Shown in pieces: positions 24,486 through 32,812 of a DNA stretch of 64,000 bases. The stretch is from UBA6115 sp050953005 (GTDB taxonomy: Bacteria > Bacillota > Clostridia > Christensenellales > Aristaeellaceae): the NCBI GenBank assembly GCA_050953005.1, contig JBMNLV010000011.1, positions 45,479 to 109,478 on the forward strand, given 5' to 3'. The first letter of the stretch is position 1. Every line of letters starts with the position of its first letter. The notes under the pieces were generated by a model. The model was not told the DNA's origin and searched no databases. It worked only from the letters and a program-made list of their open reading frames with translations. Made by a program: the position numbers and the translations under genes.

Positions 24486-26187
24486 AGCTATAGGCCGTGA
24501 CGATGGGTTCCCGGCCGCTGGTCTGATCCTGGTAATACTCATACCATGACAGCGCCAGGAAGGATCCGGCGACGTTATAGACCTGCTCCCAGCCGCGCTG
24601 CCTGAGAGCGCGCACCGCGTTATAGCTGCGTTGGCCGGTGCGGCAGTGTATATAGACAGGGCGGTCCCTGGGGATCTCCTCCAGACGCTCGCGCAGGCGG
24701 CTCAAGGGGATGTTGACCGCGCCTTTGATATGCGCGCTGGCAAATTCACCCGCCTCGCGCACGTCCACAAAATACGCGCCCTGCTCAATCAATTCGCGCA
24801 CTTTGGTAAACATCACCTGATCACACAGGCCGTCGCTGACGTTGCAGGCAGCCAGGGCACCCAGGTTGACCACGTCGCGCGCGGTGGAGAAGGCCGGGGC
24901 ATAGCTCAGCTCCAGATTCTTCAGATCCATGATGGTGCCTTTATAGCGCAGCAGCGTGGCGATAACGTCTATCCGCTTGTCCGCCGCGCCTTGGCCAATG
25001 GCCTGCGCGCCCAGCACCTGGCCGCTGCTCTTTTGGTAGAGCAGCTTGAAAAACATCGGGGACGCGCCGGGCATAATGCCCACACGGTCCATAGGGATGA
25101 CAAAGGACACGCCGTAATCAATGCCCTCCTGGACACACTGGCGCTCGTTGAGGCCGACCGCGGCCGCGTTGAGGGAGAAGACGCGCAGCACGCTCGCGCC
25201 CACCACGCCGGGAATGACATCCACCAGCCCTGCTGCCGTATTGGCTGCCACACGGGCCTGCCGGAGCGCCGGGCCGGCCAGCGCCAGACGGGTCTGTTTT
25301 CCGGTCAGCAGGTGGCGCACCTCCACCGCGTCGCCCACCGCGAAGATGTCCGGGTCGCTGGTGCGCATCTGGCGGTCCACCAGGATGGCGCCGGTTTTTC
25401 CGATGTCCAGCCCGGCTTCCGCGGCCAGCGCGGTCTCGGGGCGCACGCCGATGGCCATGATGACAGCCTGGGCCGGCACCCGGCGCCCGGAGGACAGGGT
25501 GATGCCGTCCTCCCCAATGCTTGAAAGGCCGTCCCCCAGGATCAGCGATACGCCGTGGGTGATGATTTCCCTGTGCAGGATTTGCGCCATGTCCTCATCA
25601 AAAGGCAGCATCACCTGGGGCGCCATGTCGACCACGCTGACGGAGTACCCGGCCTGCGTCAGGTTTTCCATGACCTCAATGCCGATGAAACCGCCGCCGA
25701 CCACGGCTATCTGTCTGACGTCCCGTGCCTTGAGGAAGGCGTCGATGCGCTCCACATCCTCTACGCTGCGGACCGAGAACACCTGGGGCAGGCCAATGCC
25801 GGGGATGGAGGAGGGCATGATGGGCGAAGCGCCCGGGGATAAAAACAGCTTGTCATAGGGCAGCGCCTGTTCGACATCGCCTGCCAGGTCGCGTACCAGC
25901 ACGGTCTTGGCCTCGCGGTCGATCAGCGTGACCTCATGGCGGGTCAGCGCCCTGATGCGGTAGAGCCTGTGGAAAGCTTTGGGGCTGATGAGCTTGAGGG
26001 ATTCCGCGTCCTCAATTTCCCCGCCCAGAAAATAGGGCAGGGAGCAATTGGAAAAGGAGACATCCCGTCCCCGCTCGACCATGGTGATGTCCGCGAACTC
26101 GTCCAGCCGGCGCAGCCGCGCGGCGATGGACGCTCCGCCCGCCACGCCTCCGACAATTATATACTTCTTTGACTGATTCTGATCCAT
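24478..26187 (-). CDS. CoA-disulfide reductase fused to a rhodanese domain
   Basis: A 569-residue flavoprotein. The FAD site is IIVGGVAGGASIAARL (residues 10-25), the redox cysteine is Cys48 in SFSNCSLPYF, the NADH site is IAVVGGGFIGIEV, and the second FAD motif is PDIFAVGDAVEV. The rhodanese domain covers about residues 465-555 with active Cys in IHCRTGQRS. Enzymes of this CoADR-RHD type reduce CoA disulfide, CoA persulfide or polysulfide with NAD(P)H. It starts one base into the preceding stop and probably shares the operon with the two flavoproteins upstream. A role in thiol or sulfane-sulfur redox is inferred. Confidence 0.92.
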   Translation of the reverse strand: MDQNQSKKYIIVGGVAGGASIAARLRRLDEFADITMVERGRDVSFSNCSLPYFLGGEIEDAESLKLISPKAFHRLYRIRALTRHEVTLIDREAKTVLVRDLAGDVEQALPYDKLFLSPGASPIMPSSIPGIGLPQVFSVRSVEDVERIDAFLKARDVRQIAVVGGGFIGIEVMENLTQAGYSVSVVDMAPQVMLPFDEDMAQILHREIITHGVSLILGDGLSSIGEDGITLSSGRRVPAQAVIMAIGVRPETALAAEAGLDIGKTGAILVDRQMRTSDPDIFAVGDAVEVRHLLTGKQTRLALAGPALRQARVAANTAAGLVDVIPGVVGASVLRVFSLNAAAVGLNERQCVQEGIDYGVSFVIPMDRVGIMPGASPMFFKLLYQKSSGQVLGAQAIGQGAADKRIDVIATLLRYKGTIMDLKNLELSYAPAFSTARDVVNLGALAACNVSDGLCDQVMFTKVRELIEQGAYFVDVREAGEFASAHIKGAVNIPLSRLRERLEEIPRDRPVYIHCRTGQRSYNAVRALRQRGWEQVYNVAGSFLALSWYEYYQDQTSGREPIVTAYSFE

Positions 26188-27470
26188 TATGTTTGTTTCT
26201 CCTTGGTAATCTCAACTGTAAGCGGCTTGCCGCGCGCCTGTTCCAGCATCGCGGGGTCGAGCTTGACCTCAGCCATTTCTCCCGGGGTTAAAATCATTCG
26301 CCGTTGGCTGAACAAAACCTCATCCGGCGTGCGAATGGTCACATAGTGGTGCTGGTAGACCCGGTCAGGGCGGAACATCAATTCCACTGTTTCCGGTGTC
26401 TGCTCACAGGGGATGTCCAGCAGCTGGGGCACCGTGCCGCGCACGCCCTGGCCGTCCCTGACCCGGGAGCGCAGGAAACACGGCTGGGTGCCCAGCAGGT
26501 AGTTTGCGGCCGCCTGTCCGGCCTGCGCGCTCTCCCGGCTGACATAATCCACCAGGTCGTGCACGTGCAGCACGTTGCCGCAGGCGAAGATCCCCTTGAT
26601 GTTGGTTTCAAACCGGTTGTTGACCACGGGCCCCTGGGTGGCGGGGGACAGCTGCACGCCCGCGGACAGGGACAGCTCGTTTTCGGGAATCAGGCCGACG
26701 GACAGCAGCAGGGTGTCGCACGCCAGATATTTCTCCGTGCCCGGCAGCGGCTGCCTGTCTTCGCCCACCGCGGCCACGGTAACGCCGCTCAGGCGTTCCC
26801 GGCCGTGGATATCCACCACCGTGTGGGAGAGCATCAGCGGGATATCGTAATCATGCAGGCATTGGACGATGTTGCGATTGAGGCCGCTGGAATAAGGCAT
26901 CAGTTCCACGCAGGCCAGCACCCGGGCGCCCTGCAGCGACATGCGCCGGGCCATGATCAGCCCGATATCGCCGCTGCCCAGGATGACCACGCGCTTGCCG
27001 GGCATAAAACCGGCCATGTTGACCAGCTTTTGCGCAGTGCCGGCGGAAAACACGCCAGCCGGACGCGAGCCCGGAATGGCCAGCGCGCCGCGGGGGCGCT
27101 CCCTGCAGCCCATGGCCAGGATGATGGCCCGCGCCGCAAATACCTGGATGCCGCGCTCGCGGCTGACCGCAGTAACCACTTTGTCAGCGGTGATGTCCAG
27201 CACCGTTGTGCCTGTGCGGATATCCAGCTGCAGCGCCTGCGCTTCATCAATATCGCGCTGGGCATATTCGGGGCCGGTCAACTCCTCGCGGAAGCGGTGC
27301 AGGCCAAAACCGTTGTGGATGCATTGGTTGAGGATGCCGCCCTGCTCATCCTCACGCTCAAGGATCACCAGGTTGGTCACACCGGCCTTCCTAGAAGCAA
27401 TGGCAGCCGCCAGGCCCGCGGGACCTGCGCCAACCACCAGCAAATCTACCGGGATGTGGTATTCACTCAT
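26187..27470 (-). CDS. FAD-dependent NAD(P) oxidoreductase, GlpB-like partner
   Basis: A 427-residue flavoprotein with dinucleotide motif LLVVGAGPAGLAAAIASRKA (residues 10-29), ILNQCIHNGFGL, central NAD site RVVILGSGDIGLIMAR, and FACGNVLHVHDLVDYV near the end. In many Firmicutes this protein follows a GlpA-like dehydrogenase and precedes a small DUF1667 protein. Here DUF1667 is absent, and the C-terminal 80 residues contain a segment (SQRRMILTPGEMAEVKL) I do not recognise. The start ATG overlaps the upstream stop by 8 bases. The role is probably to pass electrons from glycerol 3-phosphate or a hydroxy acid to NAD or another carrier. Confidence 0.85.
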   Translation of the reverse strand: MSEYHIPVDLLVVGAGPAGLAAAIASRKAGVTNLVILEREDEQGGILNQCIHNGFGLHRFREELTGPEYAQRDIDEAQALQLDIRTGTTVLDITADKVVTAVSRERGIQVFAARAIILAMGCRERPRGALAIPGSRPAGVFSAGTAQKLVNMAGFMPGKRVVILGSGDIGLIMARRMSLQGARVLACVELMPYSSGLNRNIVQCLHDYDIPLMLSHTVVDIHGRERLSGVTVAAVGEDRQPLPGTEKYLACDTLLLSVGLIPENELSLSAGVQLSPATQGPVVNNRFETNIKGIFACGNVLHVHDLVDYVSRESAQAGQAAANYLLGTQPCFLRSRVRDGQGVRGTVPQLLDIPCEQTPETVELMFRPDRVYQHHYVTIRTPDEVLFSQRRMILTPGEMAEVKLDPAMLEQARGKPLTVEITKEKQT

Positions 27471-28911
27471 CTTGATCCGCCTTTCCGATGCTGCCGCTGA
27501 GCACCCAGCTCCGGCCGCCGGACTTGGTGATGTCGGGCAGCTTCCGCCCCAGTTCCTCGGCCAGAATCTCCATGACTCGGGTGGAGCAAAAGCCGCCCTG
27601 GCAGCGGCCCATGCCGGCGCGCGTACGGCGCTTGACGCCATCCAGGTCAGTCGCGCCCACCGGGCGACGGATAGCCCGGCGCACCTCGGCTTCGGTCACC
27701 TGCTCACAGCGGCAGACGATGCGGCCATAATCCGGGTCTTTCTGATAAGCGGCGATGCGCTCGGCCTCATTCATGGCGGAAAAGGCCTTGGGAAGCGGCG
27801 TGGGCGCGATATAATCGGATTTCCTGGGCATATTCAGGGAATGAGCTGCCAGGTCGCCCAATTCATCGCCAATCGCGGGCGCGGCGGACAGCCCCGGGCT
27901 TTCAATGCCGACGGCTTCAAAAGCGCCTTCAGGGGCGCCCTCCACGGCGCCGATGATGAAATCGCCCCCCTCTTCATGCGCGCGGATGCCTGAGAAGGTG
28001 GTGATCACCTGGCGCAGGCTGACATTCGGGAAGGTCAGCCGGGCTTTCTCCAGCACGTCATTTAACCCGCCGCGCGTGGTATCGGTGTCCGCGCAGTCTT
28101 CAATGTCCTCCGCCGTGGGGCCCAGCAGCAGGTTGTCGTGCGTGGTCGGGGTGACCAGCACGCCCTTGCCCATCTTTGTAGGCGCCTGGAAGATCGTGCG
28201 TGTGAACAGCGGGGGCTTGGCATGATCCAGCAGGTAATACTGCCCGCGCCGGGCGATGATGCGCACCTGGCGGGTGGAGATCTGGTTGTGCAGGCGCCCC
28301 GCGTCCCCGCCTGCGCAGTTGATGACCGCGCGCGCGGCGATGGTGCCCTTGGGCGTGATCAGCTGCCAGGCGTTCTCCCGGTGCACCAGCTGTGTCACCC
28401 GGGTGCCCAGCAAAAATTCCACTCCGTTTTCCGCGGCGCTGTCCGCCAGCGCGTGGGTCAGTTCATAGGGGCTGACCAGGGCGGAGCCCGGGACATCCAG
28501 CGCCAGCAGCACCTGCGGGTTGAGGTTGGGTTCCATGCTCAGGATCCGGTCCTTCTCAATCAGCCTGCAGCCCTCAACGCCATTGACCTGTGCGTTGTGA
28601 TACAGCGCCTCCAGCGTGACGCGGTCCTCCTCATGAAAGCCCAACACCATCGCGCCTGACCGGATGTAGCGCACACCCAGTATGCGGCAGTATTCTTCCA
28701 TCATTTTCGCGCCCTTGACATTGAGCCGGGCTTTCTGGGTGCCGGCTTTGGCGTCATAGCCCGCGTGGATGATGCCGCTGTTGGCCTTGCTGGCGCCTTC
28801 GGATACATCGTGCGCCTGGTCCACCACCGCGACGCGTCCCGCATACCGCCCCAGGCGGCAGGCGACCGCGCAGCCAATGACCCCCGCGCCAATGATGACA
28901 ATGTCGTACAT
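27463..28911 (-). CDS. GlpA/LhgO-like FAD dehydrogenase with BFD-type [2Fe-2S] domain
   Basis: A 482-residue DAO-family flavoprotein. The N-terminal FAD motif is DIVIIGAGVIGCAVACRL. The substrate domain covers the middle, with FSGIRAHEEGGDFIIG. The C-terminal BFD-like cluster domain has CRCEQVT and then CQGGFC, a four-Cys iron-sulfur pattern. Homologues oxidise glycerol 3-phosphate or 2-hydroxyglutarate. The start follows GAGGGAAGC. It heads the operon of three flavoproteins plus the MBL protein. glpK lies 29 kb away, so glycerol 3-phosphate is a plausible but unproven substrate. Confidence 0.88.
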   Translation of the reverse strand: MYDIVIIGAGVIGCAVACRLGRYAGRVAVVDQAHDVSEGASKANSGIIHAGYDAKAGTQKARLNVKGAKMMEEYCRILGVRYIRSGAMVLGFHEEDRVTLEALYHNAQVNGVEGCRLIEKDRILSMEPNLNPQVLLALDVPGSALVSPYELTHALADSAAENGVEFLLGTRVTQLVHRENAWQLITPKGTIAARAVINCAGGDAGRLHNQISTRQVRIIARRGQYYLLDHAKPPLFTRTIFQAPTKMGKGVLVTPTTHDNLLLGPTAEDIEDCADTDTTRGGLNDVLEKARLTFPNVSLRQVITTFSGIRAHEEGGDFIIGAVEGAPEGAFEAVGIESPGLSAAPAIGDELGDLAAHSLNMPRKSDYIAPTPLPKAFSAMNEAERIAAYQKDPDYGRIVCRCEQVTEAEVRRAIRRPVGATDLDGVKRRTRAGMGRCQGGFCSTRVMEILAEELGRKLPDITKSGGRSWVLSGSIGKADQDE

Positions 28912-28983
28912 GCTTCCCTCTTTCCTTCCGCGCTGTCGCCGCATACGGCAACGCCCTCAAAACAGACAGGCAACAACAAAATC

Positions 28984-29002
28984 CGTATGCTTAGCGCATA
29001 CG
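28984..29002. promoter_or_regulatory. Operator-like dyad downstream of the flavoprotein promoter
   Basis: CGTATGC-N5-GCATACG is a perfect 7-bp inverted repeat beginning a few bases after the predicted transcription start. It is a candidate repressor site or a short mRNA hairpin. Confidence 0.5.
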
Positions 29003-29015
29003 AAAACATAAGTGT

Positions 29016-29044
29016 ATTGTATCATGCAAAACAAAGCGCGTCCA
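29016..29044 (-). promoter_or_regulatory. Promoter of the flavoprotein operon
   Basis: TGGACG (29039-29044), 17 bases, TACAAT (29016-29021) on the minus strand with an extended -10 TGA. Confidence 0.6.
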
Positions 29045-29186
29045 CGTTTCCACTGCCTTTTTTGAGGCGGATCAGGCGCTGAAACGGAATTTTTTCTATG
29101 ATTTTTTAACACAAATTATCAAATAGGGCCTAATCCTAAACGTTAACGCTTTATACGACAAGAGAAACCTGATGTAAGAAAATATA

Positions 29187-29751
29187 ATGAATCTACAATC
29201 AACAAAGAAATCAGGTGGAAAATATAAGCAGAAAGAGTGCGGTGTTTGGGGAAGCAGAGCGTTCAGAAATCCTCGCGGCTCAAAAGAAACAACACCCCGT
29301 TCATGTTACGCGCCGGTTGCTGGCCCAGAAACTGAAAGTGGTGGATGGTTACGCAGTGCTGAGGCAGGAAAGATAGCGGGAATGCATACAACAAGCGTGA
29401 ATCGGATTGTCAAAAGGTATCAAGAAGAAGGCATAGGAGGAGCTCTCGAAGGCTTATCCTGATGATTATATTCTGCCGTTATTGGATAACGCAGCCTGGC
29501 GCCACTCATCCGCCATGGTGGTGCCGGACCGCGTAGAACTGTTTCCGCTGCTGCCCTATACCCCGGAACTCAACCCCATTGAGATGATATGGGATGAGGC
29601 GCGGGAGAAAGGGTTTCGCGATGAGATTTTTAAGAACCCGGAAGCGGGGATAGACCGCCTATGCCGGACTGTAAAGGACTTGGCCGAGGATGTCCAACGT
29701 GTCGCTTCCATCACTCATCGCAGATGGCTCATCGATGCAATATCGTTTTAG
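29187..29751 (+). pseudogene. Decayed IS630-family transposase
   Basis: There are three pieces of one transposase. A frame from about 29242 (VFGEAERSEILAAQ...KLKVVDGYAVL) shifts near 29355 into AEAGKIAGMHTTSVNRIVKR, the helix-turn-helix region. A large deletion then removes the core, and the sequence resumes near 29452 with KAYPDDYILPLLDNAAW. The end has the IS630 DDE features DNAAW and the Glu in PYTPELNPIEMIWDE. At least one frameshift and the missing first Asp region make it inactive. No clean inverted repeats were found. Confidence 0.8.
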
Positions 29752-29788
29752 AGTGATATTGGTATGAAGCTGTTCATCTGAACCGGCT

Positions 29789-30421
29789 TTAAGCTAGTTG
29801 TTCTTTATCCGGCGTGCCCGGTGTTTCCGCTGTCCCTGTCCCTAAATAACCATACCTGTAAAACTTCATGGCCTCGTCCACGACCCGGTTTAAATCTGCC
29901 TTCTTGTCAAAGAACACATACTTCAGCCCCAGGAAATTGGCAATGCCCATCAGCATATACGCCAGGAGGGTGGTGTCCATGGGGGTAATCTCTCCTGCGG
30001 CATCGTCCAGTCGCCTGCTGTAGCGCCGGGAAAAGGATTCATAGTAATCTACAAACAGCTTGGGGTTAATGTACAGGGATTCCCAGATAATCTGGTACAT
30101 ATGCGGCTTTTTGCGCACCTGCCGAAGGAAGGACAGCAAGCCCAAACGCTCTATTTCCAGCCTGTCGGTAATCCCTTGCACATCTACCGCTATCTGCCGG
30201 CGGATTTCATGGCCATACTGCTGCAGCAGCTGACAGTACAGGCTGTATTTGTCCTCAAAGTAGATGTAAAAGGTGCCCGGCGCCACCTTGGCCCGGGAGG
30301 TGATATCGGTAATGGCGGCATTATGGTAGCCCTTTTTGCCGAACTCCACCTCGGCAGCTTTGATGATGCGGTTTTTGGTGGACTGGCCTCTGGGTGTTTT
30401 AGGGGTTAGGGTGGTGGTCAT
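29789..30421 (-). CDS. TetR-family transcriptional regulator
   Basis: A 210-residue repressor. The N-terminal helix-turn-helix is at about residues 16-62 (TKNRIIKAAEVEFGKKGYHNAAITDITSRAKVAP in character, then GTFYIYFEDK). The C-terminal ligand domain carries aromatic residues (YYESFSRRYSRRL). The FadR/acyl-CoA-responsive group has this look, but the ligand cannot be read out. It stands next to the CoA-transferase and Liv genes and is the obvious candidate regulator of that cluster. A weak promoter lies upstream. Confidence 0.9.
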   Translation of the reverse strand: MTTTLTPKTPRGQSTKNRIIKAAEVEFGKKGYHNAAITDITSRAKVAPGTFYIYFEDKYSLYCQLLQQYGHEIRRQIAVDVQGITDRLEIERLGLLSFLRQVRKKPHMYQIIWESLYINPKLFVDYYESFSRRYSRRLDDAAGEITPMDTTLLAYMLMGIANFLGLKYVFFDKKADLNRVVDEAMKFYRYGYLGTGTAETPGTPDKEQLA

Positions 30422-30452
30422 CTGGTAATCTTATCTCCTTCTTATGAGCGCA

Positions 30453-30481
30453 GTGTAAACTATTCTGTCAGTTCTGTGCAA
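30453..30481 (-). promoter_or_regulatory. Possible promoter of the TetR gene
   Basis: TTGCAC (30476-30481), 17 bases, TTACAC (30453-30458) on the minus strand. The boxes are weak. Confidence 0.35.
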
Positions 30482-30490
30482 TGTCCTTTG

Positions 30491-31309
30491 CTACGGCAGC
30501 CGGACGGGTTTGCGGTGGCTGAAAAACCCAAGAAGCAGGGCCATAAACAGGTCCGGACGCTCATAAAAAGTGGCATGGCCGGTTTTTGGCAACAGCACCA
30601 GTTCCGCGTGGGGCAGGTGCTCTGCCAGATACTCCTGTTCCTCCGGCGGGGTAATGTGGTCTTGCTGGCAGGCTATCAGCAAAACAGGGCAGGTGATGTT
30701 TTTCAGGCTGTCCCTGACATCATGGCTTTCGGCGGAGCGGGTCAGGCGCTCCATGCGCGCCTGAAAATCCTGGCTGGCAAAAGCGGTTTTGGTCAGCAGC
30801 TGTTTGCGGTTGCCCATCCATTCCGCGCGCCGGTCATAGAAGGCGGGGCTGTAAATGACCGGGATGGTGGTGGCGTAATAAGCGTGGGGGTTGTCTTTGG
30901 CCAGAATCCAGGCTTCTCCGATCTCCTTGATCCAGGCATTGGTGCGGGCGACGGTATTGGCCAGAAGCATCCTGCCTACCCGGTGCGGGGTCATGGCAGC
31001 CAGGTTTAAGGCGACCTCTCCTCCATAGCTGGTGCCGAAGATATCAACCTGCTCAAGGCCTAAATGGTCAAGGAGGGCCAGGAGCATCCCGGCTTGCAGC
31101 CGGATGGGAAAAGCCGCTTCCATGGCCTGGCTTTGTCCCTGATCCAGCAAATCCACCAGCAGAGGCTGGATACCGGCCTGCTGGATGCTTTCCAAAAACG
31201 GCGTCCAGGATTTGGTGGACATCATAATGCCGTTGAGCATCAGCAAAGGCCGGCCCTGCCCTATCAGCTCATAGTAAACCTGACGGTTTTCAAAAAGGAA
31301 GCTGCTCAT
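30491..31309 (-). CDS. Alpha/beta hydrolase
   Basis: A 272-residue serine hydrolase. The oxyanion strand is LLMLNGIMMS, where many relatives have HG. The nucleophile elbow is GTSYGGEVAL (Ser about residue 95), an acid residue lies in CQQDHITPPEEQ, and the catalytic His is in LPKTGHATF. The substrate is unknown; esters, lactones or C-C bonds next to a keto group are possible in this family. Its ATG overlaps the stop of the CoA-transferase gene by four bases, so the two work together. Confidence 0.88.
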   Translation of the reverse strand: MSSFLFENRQVYYELIGQGRPLLMLNGIMMSTKSWTPFLESIQQAGIQPLLVDLLDQGQSQAMEAAFPIRLQAGMLLALLDHLGLEQVDIFGTSYGGEVALNLAAMTPHRVGRMLLANTVARTNAWIKEIGEAWILAKDNPHAYYATTIPVIYSPAFYDRRAEWMGNRKQLLTKTAFASQDFQARMERLTRSAESHDVRDSLKNITCPVLLIACQQDHITPPEEQEYLAEHLPHAELVLLPKTGHATFYERPDLFMALLLGFFSHRKPVRLP

Positions 31310-32622
31310 CTGTCTGCCAATAGCCCGATCTCCCGGGCCTGCTGCCGCAGCTCGTCCCTGAACTTGGGGTGGGCAATGGAGATCAGCAGCTCAACCCGCT
31401 CCCTGGTGTTGGTGCCGCGGAGCTGCACCACGCCGTATTCGGTCACCACATAGTCCACATCGTTGCGGGACAGGGACACGATGGCGCCGGGCTTCAGCTG
31501 GGGAACGATTTTGGAGATCTCCTCCCGCTCCCCGGTTTCGGGGTTCCTGGCCATGGTGGTGGAGTACAGGCAAATGAAGCTGCGGCCGTTTTTGGATTTT
31601 TGCGCGCCGGTCGCCGTATCCGCCTGGCCGCCGGTGCCGGAGAACTGGGTGCTGCCCAGGGATTCGCTGGCGCACTGGCCTGTCAAATCGATCTCCATGG
31701 TGGAGTTGATGGACACCATGTTGTCAATTTGGCCAATCACATAGGGGTTGTTGGTGTAGCTGCCCGCCAGCACCTCCACCGCCGGGTTGTCATGGGCAAA
31801 CTCGTACAGCTCCTTGCTGCCCATAATAAAGGTGCATACCATCTTCCCCGGCTGCAGCTGCTTTTTGCGCCCGCTAATGACGCCGGCCTTGTACAGCTTC
31901 ATCATGTTGGTGGTCAGCATCTCGGTATGCACGCCCAGATCTTTTTTATCAAACAGGGTGTCCGCGATGGCGTTGGGCATGCCGCCGATGCCCAGTTGGA
32001 TACAGTCCCCGTCCTTGATGTAGGGAGCCACCAGGGAACCGATAACGCGGTCCTTCTCGGAGGGCTCAATGTCCGGCAGGGCGGGCACAGGATAATCCAC
32101 CTCGATCAAATGATCCACCTCTTCAACGCGCAGGAAGGCATCGCCGAAGGTGCGGGGATAGTTGGGGTTGATCTCAAGAATCACCTTGTCCGCTGCCGCG
32201 ATCATCTGCATTTCGTAGGTGTTGGAGCAGGACAGGGAGATAATGCCATGCCGGTCCGGCATGGCGGCAGCGCCGATGTACAGGCTGGGCTTTTTATGGT
32301 AAAGGCGTTTGGTCGCCGCGAAATGCAGATTGTTGGGCACATAGGCTGTGGCGCCGAAGGCATGTGCCTTGCGGGTGGAGGGGCTGTAAAACCAGCTGTC
32401 ATGCAGGAAGGCATGGCGGTACTGGCGGTCGTTAAAGCAGGGGTATTCGCCCATGGGCAGGCAGGTGGAGATGGTGACATCCTTCAGCCGGTCCGCTGCC
32501 GTATGAAGGTGACTAAAAAAAGCGTTCGCTGTGGAACATCCAAGGCCGGTAACGATGTAATCCCCGGATTGCACCATGTCCACTGCTTGTTGGACGGAAA
32601 TCAGTTTGTCCTTGTAACTCAT
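31306..32622 (-). CDS. Acetyl-CoA hydrolase/transferase family CoA-transferase
   Basis: A 438-residue family I-type transferase related to 4-hydroxybutyrate and acetate CoA-transferases. Features are IQLGIGGMPNAIAD, the substrate loop SESLGSTQFSGTGGQADTA, and VVTEYGVVQLRGTNTRER near the end. It probably moves CoA from acetyl- or butyryl-CoA to a free carboxylic acid, activating the imported substrate of this gene cluster. It is first in a two-gene unit with the hydrolase. Repeat A3 lies directly upstream, and no promoter is obvious. Confidence 0.9.
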   Translation of the reverse strand: MSYKDKLISVQQAVDMVQSGDYIVTGLGCSTANAFFSHLHTAADRLKDVTISTCLPMGEYPCFNDRQYRHAFLHDSWFYSPSTRKAHAFGATAYVPNNLHFAATKRLYHKKPSLYIGAAAMPDRHGIISLSCSNTYEMQMIAAADKVILEINPNYPRTFGDAFLRVEEVDHLIEVDYPVPALPDIEPSEKDRVIGSLVAPYIKDGDCIQLGIGGMPNAIADTLFDKKDLGVHTEMLTTNMMKLYKAGVISGRKKQLQPGKMVCTFIMGSKELYEFAHDNPAVEVLAGSYTNNPYVIGQIDNMVSINSTMEIDLTGQCASESLGSTQFSGTGGQADTATGAQKSKNGRSFICLYSTTMARNPETGEREEISKIVPQLKPGAIVSLSRNDVDYVVTEYGVVQLRGTNTRERVELLISIAHPKFRDELRQQAREIGLLADR

Positions 32623-32651
32623 GCGATTGCCTCCCTCTGAGATGTACAGGT

Positions 32652-32754
32652 TTATACAGACGTAAAGCTTGTTGCGCTATAAACGGCAGGGATTGTATTG
32701 CCCAGCAGGGCGATCAATCCGGCGCGACAACGCGATAGCGATAGAATCAGTGTT
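32652..32754. repeat. Repeat family A, copy A3 (diverged)
   Basis: About 103 bases, from TTATACAGA to GAATCAGTGTT. It shares TAAAGCTTGTT and the CAGCAGGGCGATCAA...CCGGCGCGAC block with copy A2 but lacks part of its middle. It lies between livK and the CoA-transferase gene. Confidence 0.65.
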
Positions 32755-32765
32755 CGTTCGTTGAG

Positions 32766-32795
32766 GGGAAGGGCGCTAAACATAGCGCCCTTCCC
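32766..32795. terminator. Strong hairpin after livK
   Basis: A perfect 13-bp stem, GGGAAGGGCGCTA with TAGCGCCCTTCCC, has an AACA loop 17 bases after the livK stop. It lacks a U-run on either strand, so it may protect the livK mRNA 3' end or dampen read-through rather than act as a classic terminator. Confidence 0.6.
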
Positions 32796-32812
32796 AAACA
32801 ATGGGCTGCCCC

